DNA of 64,000 bases. It comes from Branchinecta lynchi. Lineage: Eukaryota; Arthropoda; Branchiopoda; Anostraca; Branchinectidae. Below, piece by piece: positions 22,791 through 35,600 of this stretch. Numbering within the stretch: position 1 is the stretch's first letter; every line of letters begins with the position of its first letter. A program made the position numbers and the translations under genes. The stretch covers positions 16,143,225 to 16,207,224 of the forward strand of contig JAKZAP010000010.1 in NCBI GenBank assembly GCA_023053575.1, read 5' to 3'. The notes under the pieces were generated by a model, which did no database searches, was not told the DNA's origin, and worked only from the letters and a program-made list of their open reading frames with translations.

Positions 22791-25700
22791 CCTTCACTTT
22801 ACATTAATTTTCTCTTTATTGGCTCTCAGATCATTGAAGGAGTCTCATAAAATAGTTCCTTTCTCAGATTTCTTGACACCATTTGCTTTCGCGACTAGCA
22901 GCTGACCGAAACATGGCCGTTTCTGTTTCCTCGGTAAAAAGATAATTTCAGAAGTCATTGTCATTGACGCTTGGTGACGGCGCGGCGCATGTTCTGCAAT
23001 TGGCAACTCAGTTTTCTGAATACTCTTGATGACTAACTCTCCTTGCCGATGAAAAATTGCCGGGTACCTAGCCGAAGAGCCAGAAGCGGTATCACTTCGG
23101 TTATCACAGCTGCTCCCGAAGATTGCAGTGATTGTTTGACACTGGATTTGAGTCGTTGAGTTTGAGTCGTTACTCAGACGTTTACTCCTTCTTCCTCAGG
23201 ATCACTGGCGCGTTTTGGACTTAGTCATATGGAGTAATTTATTGCACGTGTTTCCTTTCTCTTTTTCATGTTTATAACCCTTAAATCGACCAAAGTCCTT
23301 TTTGAGAATAGCCGTAAGTCTTTTGACGTCCTTCGTAATAATTCGTCGGGATCGATCCGGATCAGGCCAAAATATTTTGCTTATCCACTTGCACGGTGAA
23401 AAAAAAACTATTGTGATACAGCTACATAAATTCTGTGAAAATGATAATTTAGTTACTGAACAGAAATGACGGGAGACTAAGAATGAATGTGCATAGCTAC
23501 TGGCACGGGTGCTTTAAGTTCTTATCTGTTGTTAGTATAAGTATAAGAAGAACAACAAAAGAAACTCTCAGAGAATTGTAATATATTCCAAATCCAAACC
23601 GCATGAGCCCGTCCTTGGTTGTTAAAGGACCCCTCGCACTATTTACTCTTCAACTTACAGTATTTTAAAATATACGAATACTTTAAAACTAGACTGTGCT
23701 TTCAAAAAATAACCCACGGTTTTTGCTGTTTTAAGCCTTTTCGGAGACCCGTTGACTTATAGCGAAAACAGCTAGGATAACCGGTTTTTCTGATGGAAAA
23801 ACTTCTCGGAGACAACCGTCGACAGCGTTATCAGACCGTGCTACACATCGAAGGTAGCAAAACACGGCAAGTGAGAGTATCAGCGTGGTTTTGTTAGAAG
23901 GGTTAGAATTTACCGTACGAAACTGGGGTCTTTGGGTTTCGAAATATATTGAGTGATTATGGAAGTAGGTTGTGTTAGTATTATAGGTAAGACAGGTCCT
24001 TAAGTATCGGACGGTAGAGCCAGCACGGACCCGGTTTACCAGGACGGTCTGCGCCAAGATGGATAGTTTCCCCGTCTCCTGCATTTAATTTTACCATAAT
24101 CTCATCAACACTTTTAAAAATATTTCTTATCTTTCTTCTTTATTTTTTGTTTCTCTCCCGTTTCCCTTCTACACTTAATCAATGCCCCGCTTCAATTCGG
24201 GAAGCGACTAACCTAGTCCGGGTTGCAGCGCTCGGGGTTTGGAATAGTACTATATTCAGAATCCAAACCGCATGAACCCACCCTTGGTTGTTAAGTATCG
24301 GAGTGGTAGAGCCCGCAACCACCTGCTCTGACCCGCTTCTCTTACAATTCCTCCAAACTCAAATCCGATCCCGAATTGGAATCAAGATAGACCATTAGTT
24401 CATTACTTACATAAGACTATATTACTTACATAATACTGTGTAAACTCTTAAACTTGACACTGCTTCCGTTGCTATATTGCCATTTCGTACACGCGAAGAT
24501 GGGTACACTTACGCCAGGTCGGACGCGTCACGGGTGCTTTTAAGTTCTTAACTGTTATAAGTGTAAGTATAAGAAGAACAACAAAAGAAACCCTCTGGGA
24601 ATCCCGCATAAGCCAGTACGTGAGAAAGTAGTTTGTCGCTCCCTCGCTTGTGCTGATCCGGCTACGTCGTCCCACTTACCAGGCCAAGCTGCTTACGTCT
24701 AGCGATATGTTGCCCACAGTCAAGCTGATGGCTTAATATCTTGCTTATCCTTTTCTAACGAGCATTGGAATCCGCTTGTTTTCGTAATCGCTCGATGCCG
24801 GCTCAAGCCGATTTTCTAGTAGGAAACTGTCGGATCAGCGAGTTAACAAGCAGCAGTAGATGGATGGCTTAACGGTATTTAGCGAGGTGGGTTGGCTAAT
24901 TAGTAGATGAGAGATGTTTTCAACGATGCTTGGAAATTCAAGGTAACCACTTTCATATTTGTTGGCGCTAAAGGAGAAAGTCAGCTTTGATTTATTCTAG
25001 CGAATTTCCGCCCTTCTTGTCGTGGATTTTCATTTACTTTACCGCAGGTTCGTCTTTCTGGATCAAGCCTGAAGAGGACCCTTGCCAAGTTGTTTCTAAT
25101 TGAAACCAAGACTACTGCTTATTTTATGATAGCCTACGTGCAAGCTTTGTCTTTTACCAGAGTATCGTAGACAGTGACACAACCGAACACTGCGGAGTCT
25201 CAAACCCCGTAGCTTCGCGAGTCTGAAATTCTCAAATTCCTTCCAGTAGGATAATGAATCATCAGTGAATAATTCGTAAAGTAATATATGTGAGTTACCG
25301 CTGTCATATTGTAGTAATGTTGTCCTTACGAACCAATCTGTCGTGTCTTCTTTCGTTTGTATTTCCTTTCTTGCTTGAAATTGGTTGCTATTTCAAATGG
25401 GAATTTTTGTTGCCTCTGACCTTGTCTGGTCGTGAATATGATGGACCATAGCAGAGAGTAATTGGTAGGAAGCAAAAGATAAAAATGGAATTAGGTTGTC
25501 GAGCAAATTGTGTCTGAATGACATACACTCGGGACGCATATGGTGACGTCGTGTGATTGAGAACCCAATATAGAATTCGATGGTCTCTAGGTCGTTTTGT
25601 AAATGTAAACGCGACCCTTGCCTCGATGGCCGCTCTGCCCTATATATATATATATATTCAAATATTTATTCACCGATAGGAATAAAATACAGTTTTTCCT

Positions 25701-26437
25701 TTTCTGAAGTAAAATAGATCAAATGGGTGTACGGAATTCCGATTTATACCGGGATTAGGATTGAGAAGTCTTGATGCGGACTTTAAACAGAAACTCCACG
25801 AACAAAAATTCCGTTCATCTTGTATCAAGAGCAAGACGATTTTTCTTCATAGTGCGGACACACGGTCGGGATAGGAAGCTCCCGGACTGGAATTCCTGCT
25901 CAGATTTTTGCCACCATCATCACTTCATTATGGAAAAGCTGAAATTTTTTCAACTTGATGATGAAAGTGCAGGAAATCCGGCTGGGAAATCCTGATCGTG
26001 TGTTCGCACTATTACTTGTATATCACTGTAGCGGAGTCTAGAGACTGCTCAGAGAGAGACAAAATCTGATTCGTGCAGCGACTGGAAGCTTCTTCTGATC
26101 TTTCGGCACTGTGTCTACACGATCGGATATCTCACTAGCTGGTAACCAGCTGGTAACTGGTCTTGGCTACCTTGTGCTTTTGTTTCTTTTTGGGCTGCAG
26201 TTCTGCGATGTTCATTCGGAGACAGAAGAGAAAACATCGATCCATTAGGCTTTCAATCAAACAATCAATCAAGAATGTTATTAGTCCATATAGAAATGGC
26301 ATAAAACGTGCCCCTACCAAGCCCGTACGGAGTATATGAAAACAATAAAGGAAAGAAAAGAAAAAGATCCGCTAAACTAAATGACTATACAAACGTATAC
26401 CTTTTCAGAATCCGTATACAAAAATGAATTCGAAACA
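22791..26437. other. Intergenic between Family A copy and bsh 3' end
   Basis: Two related segments recur: 23515-23640 and 24240-24300 with 24535-24600. They share AATCCAAACCGCATGA, TTGGTTGTTAA and AGAAGAACAACAAAAGAAAC, so they are dispersed repeat copies. A TATATATATATA microsatellite lies near 25641-25657, and a truncated Family D core at 25061-25090. No gene recognised. Confidence 0.45.
25061..25090 (+). repeat. Family D core, truncated
   Basis: GATCAAGCCTGAAGAGGACC then CTTGCCAAGT. The closing arm and GAAA are lost. Confidence 0.5.
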
Positions 26438-26443
26438 TTTTAT
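26438..26443 (-). promoter_or_regulatory. Poly(A) signal of bsh
   Basis: Canonical AATAAA on the minus strand, 56 nt past the stop codon at 26499. Confidence 0.75.
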
Positions 26444-26498
26444 TAACAAAGAAAGACGCTAACAAGAAAAAGTATAAAAACATTTTTATGAGATCAAT

Positions 26499-26614
26499 TC
26501 ACTTTTCATCATCTGAGTCACCGTCGAGAATGTCAACTGAGCCTTCAACGTCACTGTCGCTGGAGGGTGTTAGGTTCCCATGCACATGCGGTCGGGAGAG
26601 GTCGGTTGGTTTTT
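26499..26614 (-). CDS. bsh: bsh exon 5 (C-terminus)
   Basis: 116 nt, acceptor CTTTTTCCAG ending 26615, stop TGA at 26501-26499. Encodes [14 protein letters not shown] followed by an Asp/Ser-rich acidic tail. The phase fit supports this acceptor. Confidence 0.9.
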
Positions 26615-29600
26615 CTGGAAAAAGTGCTAACATTAGTTAAAGGACCTTTTGAGCATGCAGAATTTCTTCAATCTGCGTCCATAAGCAATCTATCTCGCCT
26701 ATCACGTTGCATCCGCCCTAATGGCACTACGCTGATTCTCACGTTTTCAGAAAGACCTATCCTTGTTCTTTCCGGATCCTGGTTCGTCACTGTTAAGTGA
26801 TCTGAACCCAGGGTTGGTCACCAAGAACCAGGGTGTGCGAGTTACTTCAGGATACTTTGGGTTACTCAGGGTTACTTTGGGTTATTTTTGGTTACATTGG
26901 GTTACTTTGGGTTACATTGCATTGGGTTACTTTGAGATACTTTTGGGTTACTTTCCAGGGTGTACGAAGTTACTTTTGGTGACCAACCCTGGGAAGAAAA
27001 AGCCTGGGAAGAAAAAACTACGAAGGACAGGACTTCGTCTTCTTCGTTTGGAACTTTGTTTGGCTCTTTTTCAAGTTTCAAATCAAGTGGAGCTTTTATG
27101 CAGCGTTTACAAGGACAGGAAAACTTGAACAGAATCCGATCTTGGTGACAAGGTTATGTTTTCACGCAAAAGGAACCAAATAAATTCTTCAAACCAGAAA
27201 ATCTGACAAAAATAAATTCACTACCCAATAAAAAAAAACATTGCGAGAGCATTTTTTCTAGTTTTTTTTTACCAGCGCCGTCGACGAGATTCCTTTCAAG
27301 TAGACCAGAATTCTTTTCATCATGAAAGGATTCTAGTCCCGCTAGACTTTTTTCTAGTCGTCTTCACGAATGGAATCCTTTCGGGTCGACGGGAATTCCT
27401 TCTACTCGTCAAAACTTCTTGTCTGTGTAAACGCTACATTAATCGTATTTCTTCAAGAAACTGTGTATTTTCACTACTACATGACCTAGACATGACCTTA
27501 TACATTATTAGTCAGTCTATCTGTCCTCGAAACTTCAGCCATGAACCCACAGTGTCTGAAGTCTGAGGTGCTCATATTATGTAGAACACATCAGCATTGC
27601 TGGGTAGGCTAGTGTTGCAACTACTGTTATAAGTTTGAAATCAGGCAGTGGGGAGCAAAGGAATGTCTGTAGTCCCTGGGGCAGAAAAAGAATCACTTAC
27701 CAGAGTCTGATGTTTCTTCTGATAAGGTGGTCGTGCAGGACGTGTCTTTGTCATCTCCCATTTTTCTGAGCTGCTTTTTGTGCTTCATCCTTCGATTTTG
27801 AAACCATGTTTTCACCTGAATAGAAAAAAAACTATAAACAACGAGACATCAGCATTTTCAAATTCCAAAACTACAGGAAACTTTGAAATGGAACAAGTGA
27901 ACAAGTAATACAAAAAAATCTCCTCACAACTCAAGCCCCAGCGAACGCTCGGTTCTGGACAGCTCTGGTAAATTAGTATATTTTAATTCTTGCGCTCATC
28001 TTTTTGGTCATGAACGTGAACAGTTTTACTAATTCAAGCGTCCTGCCCAGTCTTGGAACGAAAGTAAACAAGACCAAAGGTTTTGATGGAAATTTGATGT
28101 TTGATCCAGACAATTGTCTTGCAGATATTCGGTCTTCGCCAGACTTCATAAAGCACAACCCTTACTAGAAATGATCTTTTCCCTATGAAAGGGATCGGAA
28201 AAATGTTCTTCAAAAATACCATTACTTTTCAGCTGACATTAGCTATTTTCTTGTTAGTGCTTACCGACACTATCCAACTTCTTGCTCTCCGACGCGGCGG
28301 CTGGGAGCAAAACGTTTGAAAATTTAACATGCCGTGGTTAAAAAGTTGGAAAACTAAGCAAATAAAAGGCGTTAAAAAACATAAGATTCTCGTATCCTTA
28401 TTTGTCAATGAGTTGTCAGCGGACATCGAATATTTCGGCAAACTTTGCGTTGTGAGACGGGCAAAACTCGGCAAGGCCGAAAAAGCGCTAAAATTCATAG
28501 GCAGAAAATGAAACAATTGAAAATGGTGGGGATTTTAGAAGCTTCTTCGTCCACAAGGGAGCTAGGTACCTTATAAAAGGCAGAATAAGCAAGAGGGGTC
28601 CTTTAAGCATTTTTAGTATTCAAATTTAGAAACAGATTAAGGCCAATTTTATCTGAGAACACCAAGTTCAGATATGGATTCAGAATGTGTGTTTACCCTA
28701 CAGCCTATACGCCGTATCTACTTTGACGAAATTGATCAAAACTTTTACAGCTTGGGCTGAAGGAACATCTACTTCCTTATGCTTCTGCCTATTTTCCGGT
28801 TTCGACCGGATTCCGGGCGAACTATTTTTCAGGCAAAAAACTAAAGCTCAAAAACGAATTCAGCGTGTCTACTTACCCCTACACCTAGCCTCGGGGTTCG
28901 TCGACGGAAATTTAAATAGTAAAAATGTTTAAGAAGTCTGGCGAAGACGTATCTACAAGACCCAATTGTTTGAATGAAATATTACATTTTTGGGATCCAA
29001 TCGAAATTGTTTTGTCTCGTTATTTCGGTCGATGAATCCGGCTTCCACTTTGGATTTGATCGTATTTTTTTACCAGCGAACCCGGTGTTGGAATCGCTTT
29101 TTAGACCTGATTTACCTTCCGGATTCACCTCATCGAGAACGGATTAGTGGAATTCGAAACAAAAGTCTTGAAGGATGCGCCTTGCTTTTAAAAATCAGCA
29201 TGCTTCTTTGGACTTTTTTAAATCTTTTTCTTTTTAAAAACAACAGTCTGAGAGCAAAGCAGGTCTTGTAAGTCGTGTAAGGATCAGTGATAGCAATGGC
29301 CCAAGTGTGTAAACGTCATCGTATTTTGTGAACCGGCGCCACGCAGTCTGGAAGAATAGTGTTTTTCGTGATTTCTTCTCCCCGGTATGGAACGAGTATG
29401 ACTGCGCTTGTAGAATCGTAGATGATGATGGTGAAGTTTTAGTGACGCACTAAACAAGAAGAGTAAAATAGCAGAGTGCAAAGAAAAGAAAAGGAAAAAT
29501 ATATTGAGCTTTCGATAACGTAGCAAATGCACAGGATAAAACGAACAAGCAGAACACAAAAAAGGACTAAAGTGGACACTCAACAAGAAGAGGGAAATAG

Positions 29601-32600
29601 TGCAGCGCAAAAAAAGTGAAAAGAAAAATACACTGAGCTTTCGATAACGTAGTAAATGCACAGGATAAAAACAAACAAGCGAAAAACAAAAAAGGATTTA
29701 AGTGGAGATTCTAAAAATCCAATAAAGAGGAGAAATAATCTATCTTTAGGGAATGAGCCCATTAGCTTAACTTAGCTTACCCCTTTGTTATTTTTATATA
29801 TTAGATTTCCTATTTATAAAGTTTAAAAATAAAATAGACCAAAGTGGACAGTGGAAGTGGAAGTGCAGGTAAAACCGTATCCACGGGGGGGGGGGGGGGG
29901 GGGTAGGGTACCCTTGCCAAGAATGGCCGAAATATAGCTCTAATAAAATTCAGCTGACGTATCCGTTTTGCACTACCAAATATAACTTTAGGTTCCCTGG
30001 GTGCCTTTTCATGTGGTTGGGAATTAAAGTTCTCGAGTATTCGGAGACCCGTAATAAAGGAACAATAATCAAGATAGGTTAAATATTTAGAAAAGGCAAT
30101 AGCTGGACTAATTAAAACCTACATGATGGAATTTTATATTACACGCGCGTAGTATCTTTTCTTTTTATTTTTCATTATTCATACTTTTTGCGCCCTTTCG
30201 GTGACTTAGGTATTCTTTTAACTCTTACTATCACATGTTATCGCTGAAATATTGATGAATATCCTAGCAGACTTATCCGTTTCTAGTCATTCCTTATTTA
30301 AGTCACATATTTTTTCAAAAGAGCCTGATGTAATAAATAGTCAGTAATAAGGAAGTACTTTATTTATAACCCGCCATTTTGAAAAAGCGGAGTAAATGAA
30401 AGAATAATTGTAGCCATGTTTGCCATTGCCAATTGTGTGTGTGTGTGTTTGCCAATTGTAGCCATTACAAAAACTGTTTTATCATCCTCCAAAATTCTCC
30501 TGTGCCCTGCCACTCAAAGAAGCAGACCGACGGACAGATTTTTGGTCACCGTATGACACGCGATAGCATGAGGGTTAAAACAATTTGTACTCACTTGAGT
30601 TTCAGAGAGGCTTAGGACATTAGCCAGATCTATCCGTTCTGGCGTGGAAAGGTACCGTTGGACTTCAAATCGCTTTTCTAATCCGCTGAGTTGCTGGTCG
30701 GAAAATACTGTTCTTGCTTTCCGCCGTCTGCCGTGTTTGGCGCTGGCATCGGCGGCAAATAAAGCGCTAAATGGCAAACCTGGAAGATAAAAGCATAGTT
30801 ATTGAAAATAAGCAATTCTGGGTGTATCGATTCAGGGTATATTTTATCTCACATTTTAACACATTAAATGTCATGGTCGACGTAGTTAGTGCCATCTTGG
30901 CGCCACGAGTTAGATCAATACGAATATCTATCTATCTATATCCACCAGGAGTTGGTCCCGATATTAATGATGATGATGAAATTTTATTTACGTACTTAAG
31001 AAGAGGAAAGTAGTGCAGTAAAGACAAATAAAAGGAAAAAATAGACTGAGCTTTCCGTAATGTAGTAAACGCACGAGATAAAAAAATAAACCTATTTTGA
31101 CTGCCTACAAGGCTTAATCCTACACTGCGTTTACGAGCGCGGCCAGGATGATACTTCGGAATTTTAGCATCTGATTTGTTCCAGACATTTTTGGTTCCGA
31201 GACGAATATCCACCTGCCTCTCCCCCGCCCCTTTCCAAATTTGTGTCACCCAACCCAACACAATTGATCATCGTTACTGAATGAAAACACATTCTATATA
31301 AATGCCTGGTTGAATTAAGTCATTACTTTTCATTACTCTCTTTTAAAATAGGTAAACTGTTTAAGGGTTTAAGGCCAAACTGACAGCCTTATCTTGGCAG
31401 CAGATCAAGCAGAAACACTCAGCTCTGACCAGATAATAACACTCCCAACACATTACTAAAATAAATTACGGGGTAATTTCCGAGTGGCCTATGCACACTG
31501 TTGAATAGCAAGCAGCAAGGTCGCATAGGTGCCATCTAATGTGCAAAGCTTCAATTTATAGTGTGCACTAACGATGACTATACACGATGACGCAGCTCCA
31601 TAGCTAGAGAGATCTAGCAAATTCACAATTGTGCCATCTTGTAGCCCTGTGATTTTGATTTGAATTATTACAAACTTCTTTTCTCTCTACCAAGTATCCA
31701 TCTTAGCTGGAAAGAAGAAGAAGAGACAGGCTACTATAAAATCAAAATGCAGAAGAATATCTACCCTTTCTACGACCCAATCGATCAGCAAAAACAGCAG
31801 CCCTGTCAAGAATGAAATCACAGCACCAACTTTAACTCCAACCAATTTTCAGAGAAGAATTTCACAAAATTAGATATTTAAGGAAGAATCTTCAATTGTT
31901 TTTCCACACGTTCATTTTCCAGCTAGAGTGGATTGAGCCTGAAGAGGACCCTTGCCAAGAAGAGCCGAAACATAGCTCTAATAAAATGTCAAATATGATT
32001 CGCAGTCAGCTTGGACTGAAGGAATATTTATGTATTACCCAGTTTTGAACCGAGCTCCTTGGTAGCTCCGAAACTCAGAATCGTGGTAACTCTGGAGCTG
32101 AAGATTCAATATTAGACTTTTCAAGTATTTTTAAGCATCAGCAGTTCCCTTGTATATGGAAAACCCTGGAATCGCCGCCAATACAACCTGCATCAAAACA
32201 CTTCAAAACGCCGTACTTTTTACTATACTTTAGTTATCATCGTGCTGTGTGTCACAGCTTTGCGATGAATACAAATCAGGCTGCAATACTGCTCTGGATC
32301 TGCGATGCTGCCCCCCCCCCCCCCCCCCCCCCCCCCCACATGACCCCTTAACGCAAATTATGAAAAACTGTGAAGAAAGAAGAACGAAAACATTCGAACT
32401 TAATGCAGTATTGGAATGGTCACCAAGTCCTCTCACTTCTACTTTTATCTAATTTCCCGCGAAAAACCGACTCAGATGGTTTTCGTAAGGTTTGTGGAGT
32501 TTTTTGCAGAACATAATCCGTAAGGTTTGTCCCGCTCAACTATACTAGAATTTTGTGTAGCGAATTATTCTGAAAGAAATACTCCATTTTCTCAAACTTT

Positions 32601-35600
32601 TCAAATTTTTCTTTGGATCTCTTCTCCGGTTGGTCAACTTGTCAAAACAATTGGTCGAACCTAAAAAAGCTAACTAAAGTCGGACGTTCTTTACGTCGTC
32701 TGTTCCGTCTTTTTGGGATCCCAATACGTACGTGGAGGGATACCTATCACATCGCAAGAGCTGTCCTTCTCTCCGTCCGTCCATCTATCCGTCCGTCCGT
32801 CCGTCTGTAAGCACTATAACTCTCGAAGGGAATGAGATATTTTGATAAAACTTGGTGGGAGGGTCGTTTGGGTCAAGGAAAAGGTCGAGTTCGTAGATGA
32901 GCTCTGTGTCCCTACATTTAAGGGTGGGGGAGGGATTTTAAATTAAAGGACACCTGAATGATTGCCACATTGCCTTTAGAAAACCCAATCCAAATACGAA
33001 ATAGTGTTTCCAAGTTATGAATTTTGCTCCATTTTGCATCTGTCCTTATTTCAGTACCGAACAATTTTGGAAACAAACAAATGTCTCCAATCAACCCTGT
33101 GAAAGTTTTTTGTACTCGAACAAGTAGTTAGCTCGGAATCCGGTCCAAACCGGAAAATTTGTAAAGAGCAAAAGTTGTATTTATAGTTGATTAGATGTCC
33201 TATTTCGGGGAAAAAAGAGATGCTAAATCCGTATATGACAATCGTTTTTTAGCCGGACATAGCTCGTCCGGAATTTTTTAGAAGTTAAATATTGTTTGAA
33301 GTTGATTAGATGTTGGATATAGGGGTAAGACGATGCGGTGAATTCATTTTTGAGCTTTATTGCGTTGCCGGGCGGGTAGTTCGTCTTCTATTTTGACGAA
33401 AAATCCACCAATTTAAAAAAACGACTGTTTTGACGAAAAATCGGTCCGGCCCAAACTGGAAAGTTTGTTAAACGTAAAAGTTTTATTTGAGGTTGATTAG
33501 ATGTTCGACTTATGGGTAAGAAGGAATGCTGAACACTTATGTGAAAATCTTTTGTATTTTTCAGGGTCAAGAAAACCTTGTTCTTGTATAAACTGAAAGA
33601 TATTGGTAAAACTTAGTCGTGTTTTTTTTTACCAAATTTCGGCAAAGTAAAATATGACGTAAAGGATAGGGGTAACACTCATGCCGAATCCAAATCTGAA
33701 CTTGATTTTCGCAGATCATTAGCCATTTGCCTTAATCCACTTCTAAATTGTAATAGTAAAAATGCTGAAGGAGTCTACAGGACCAAATTGTGTGGATCAA
33801 ATATTACATTTCTGGTATCCCATCGAAACATTTGGTCTTGTCCAATTTCAGAGACACCGCTCCTAGGAGCTTGGTAGGAAGAACGCAACTAGTGGTACAG
33901 CATATTTACACAGGATTTGAACGATTACTTAAGTAATTACTAGATTTTTGGGATCCCAAAACGTAATCCTTTGACATCGCAAAAGTTGTCCGTCTGTCTG
34001 TGAGCCCGATAACCTCGAAGGGAATAAACTTGGTGGGAGGATCCTTTGGGGTAAGGAAAGGTGGAGTTCGTTGATGGGCTCTGTAGCTCTATAGCCTATT
34101 TAGGGGTGGGGGAAGCGGTTCAGACAAACCAAATATTTTTAAACAGCTAATACGTAGTCGATTAAGGGGTAAGAAGACGTTCTGAATACGAATATGACAA
34201 TCGTTTTTTCGCCGGACAAGTAGTTCGTCCGAAATCCGGTCAAAACCGGAAAGTTTGTTGAAAGTAAAAGTTGTATTTGAAGTTGATTAGATGTTCGATT
34301 TAAGGGTAAGAAATGATGCTGAACACTTATATGAAAACCACTTTCTACCCGGACAAGTAGTTCGCCAGGAATCCGGACAAAACCAAAAATTTGTTATTTG
34401 TAGTTGATTAGATATCCGGTTTAAGGTAAGATGATATGCTGAATCCGTGTATGACAGTCAGTTTTTACCCGGACATACAGTTTGCCCGAAATCCGGCTGG
34501 AACCGGAAAGTTTGTTATAAGTTAAATTTTTATTTGAAGTTGATTATATGTTCAATATAGGGAAAGAAGATACGCCGAGTTCAAATTTTAGCTTTCTTTT
34601 TTTGCCGGACAAGTAGTGTCGGAATTCGGCCAAAACCGGGAAATTGGCAGAAGTAAGGCAGGAAGTTTTCGTCAAAACAGATTTAACCGATAGGGCTAAA
34701 CTCACATGCTGAATCCATATCTTAACTTGGTTTTCTCAGATGATTAGCTATTTGGCCTTGATCTGTTTCTGAAATTTAATAGTAAAAATGTTCAAGGAGT
34801 CTGGCGAAGACGAGTCTGAATCAAATATTGATTTTTTGGGATCTCATCGAAACCTTTGGTCTTGTTTCTTCTTGTTGGACTAAAATTTTGTCGCACAGAT
34901 GGAGATTAATGGTATAATCTTCATCACCTATAGAAAAATTCTCCTGCGAAAACTCTAGTTATCAAAGTTACCACTTACCCGTCGCTTGAAAGTACATTGG
35001 AGAATTGTGATCCCTTATGAAGTCAGGGTGGTGGGACGCCGTCAAATGGCTATGAGTTAAGTAAGGTGGTGGCGGTCCGAGGTAGCTGGCAGCGGCGCAT
35101 GCCATTGCGGCGGCGGCTGGATTGACGGCAGAAAATAACGCCAGCTCGTGCGGGTAAAAAGATGGTTGGTAGTGGGGGTTTTCAGTAGGTGGCAGGGGCG
35201 ATCTGGTTCTCGGCCGGTCACCATTTGGGGTTGGTGGTTTGCTACCCACTGTAGTTGGGCAGTGGTGGATGTCGACCGTCCTGTTCTTCGAACCGTCGGC
35301 CTAAATGTGGTTAATGGTTAGTGAAACGATGCCGTGTCCGCCGGATTTACACTAGATAATACAGGCCGAACTTGTTACTTAACCACAGCCTTGCATGCCC
35401 CGGCTATATCTCCTCCACAACTACCCCCGTGCGAATTTCCTATTGTGTGCTTTTTTTTACTTGTAAAACTGAGAGAGAGAAATTTCTCAGATTGCCGAAA
35501 AAGACATTAGCCAAAGCTTATAAACATGTCTTGAAATTTTACGATTCTTTTAGCTTAAGAAACTTTGCGTTCTGCCACATTTATTAAGTTAGGATAACGA

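Noticed and set aside
24285..24330. tRNA-like A-box string (GGAGTGGTAGAGC) in a dispersed repeat.
   Set aside because: No T-arm or anticodon arm can be drawn around it. The similarity is too short to call a SINE.
26960..27148. Open frame overlapping the MITE edge in bsh intron 4.
   Set aside because: It spans the MITE boundary and conflicts with the bsh splice model.
27240..27440. Imperfect short repeats around TCCTTTC and CTAGACTTTTTTCTAGT in bsh intron 4/exon 4 flank.
   Set aside because: Could be a decayed MITE, but I could not define ends or a target duplication.
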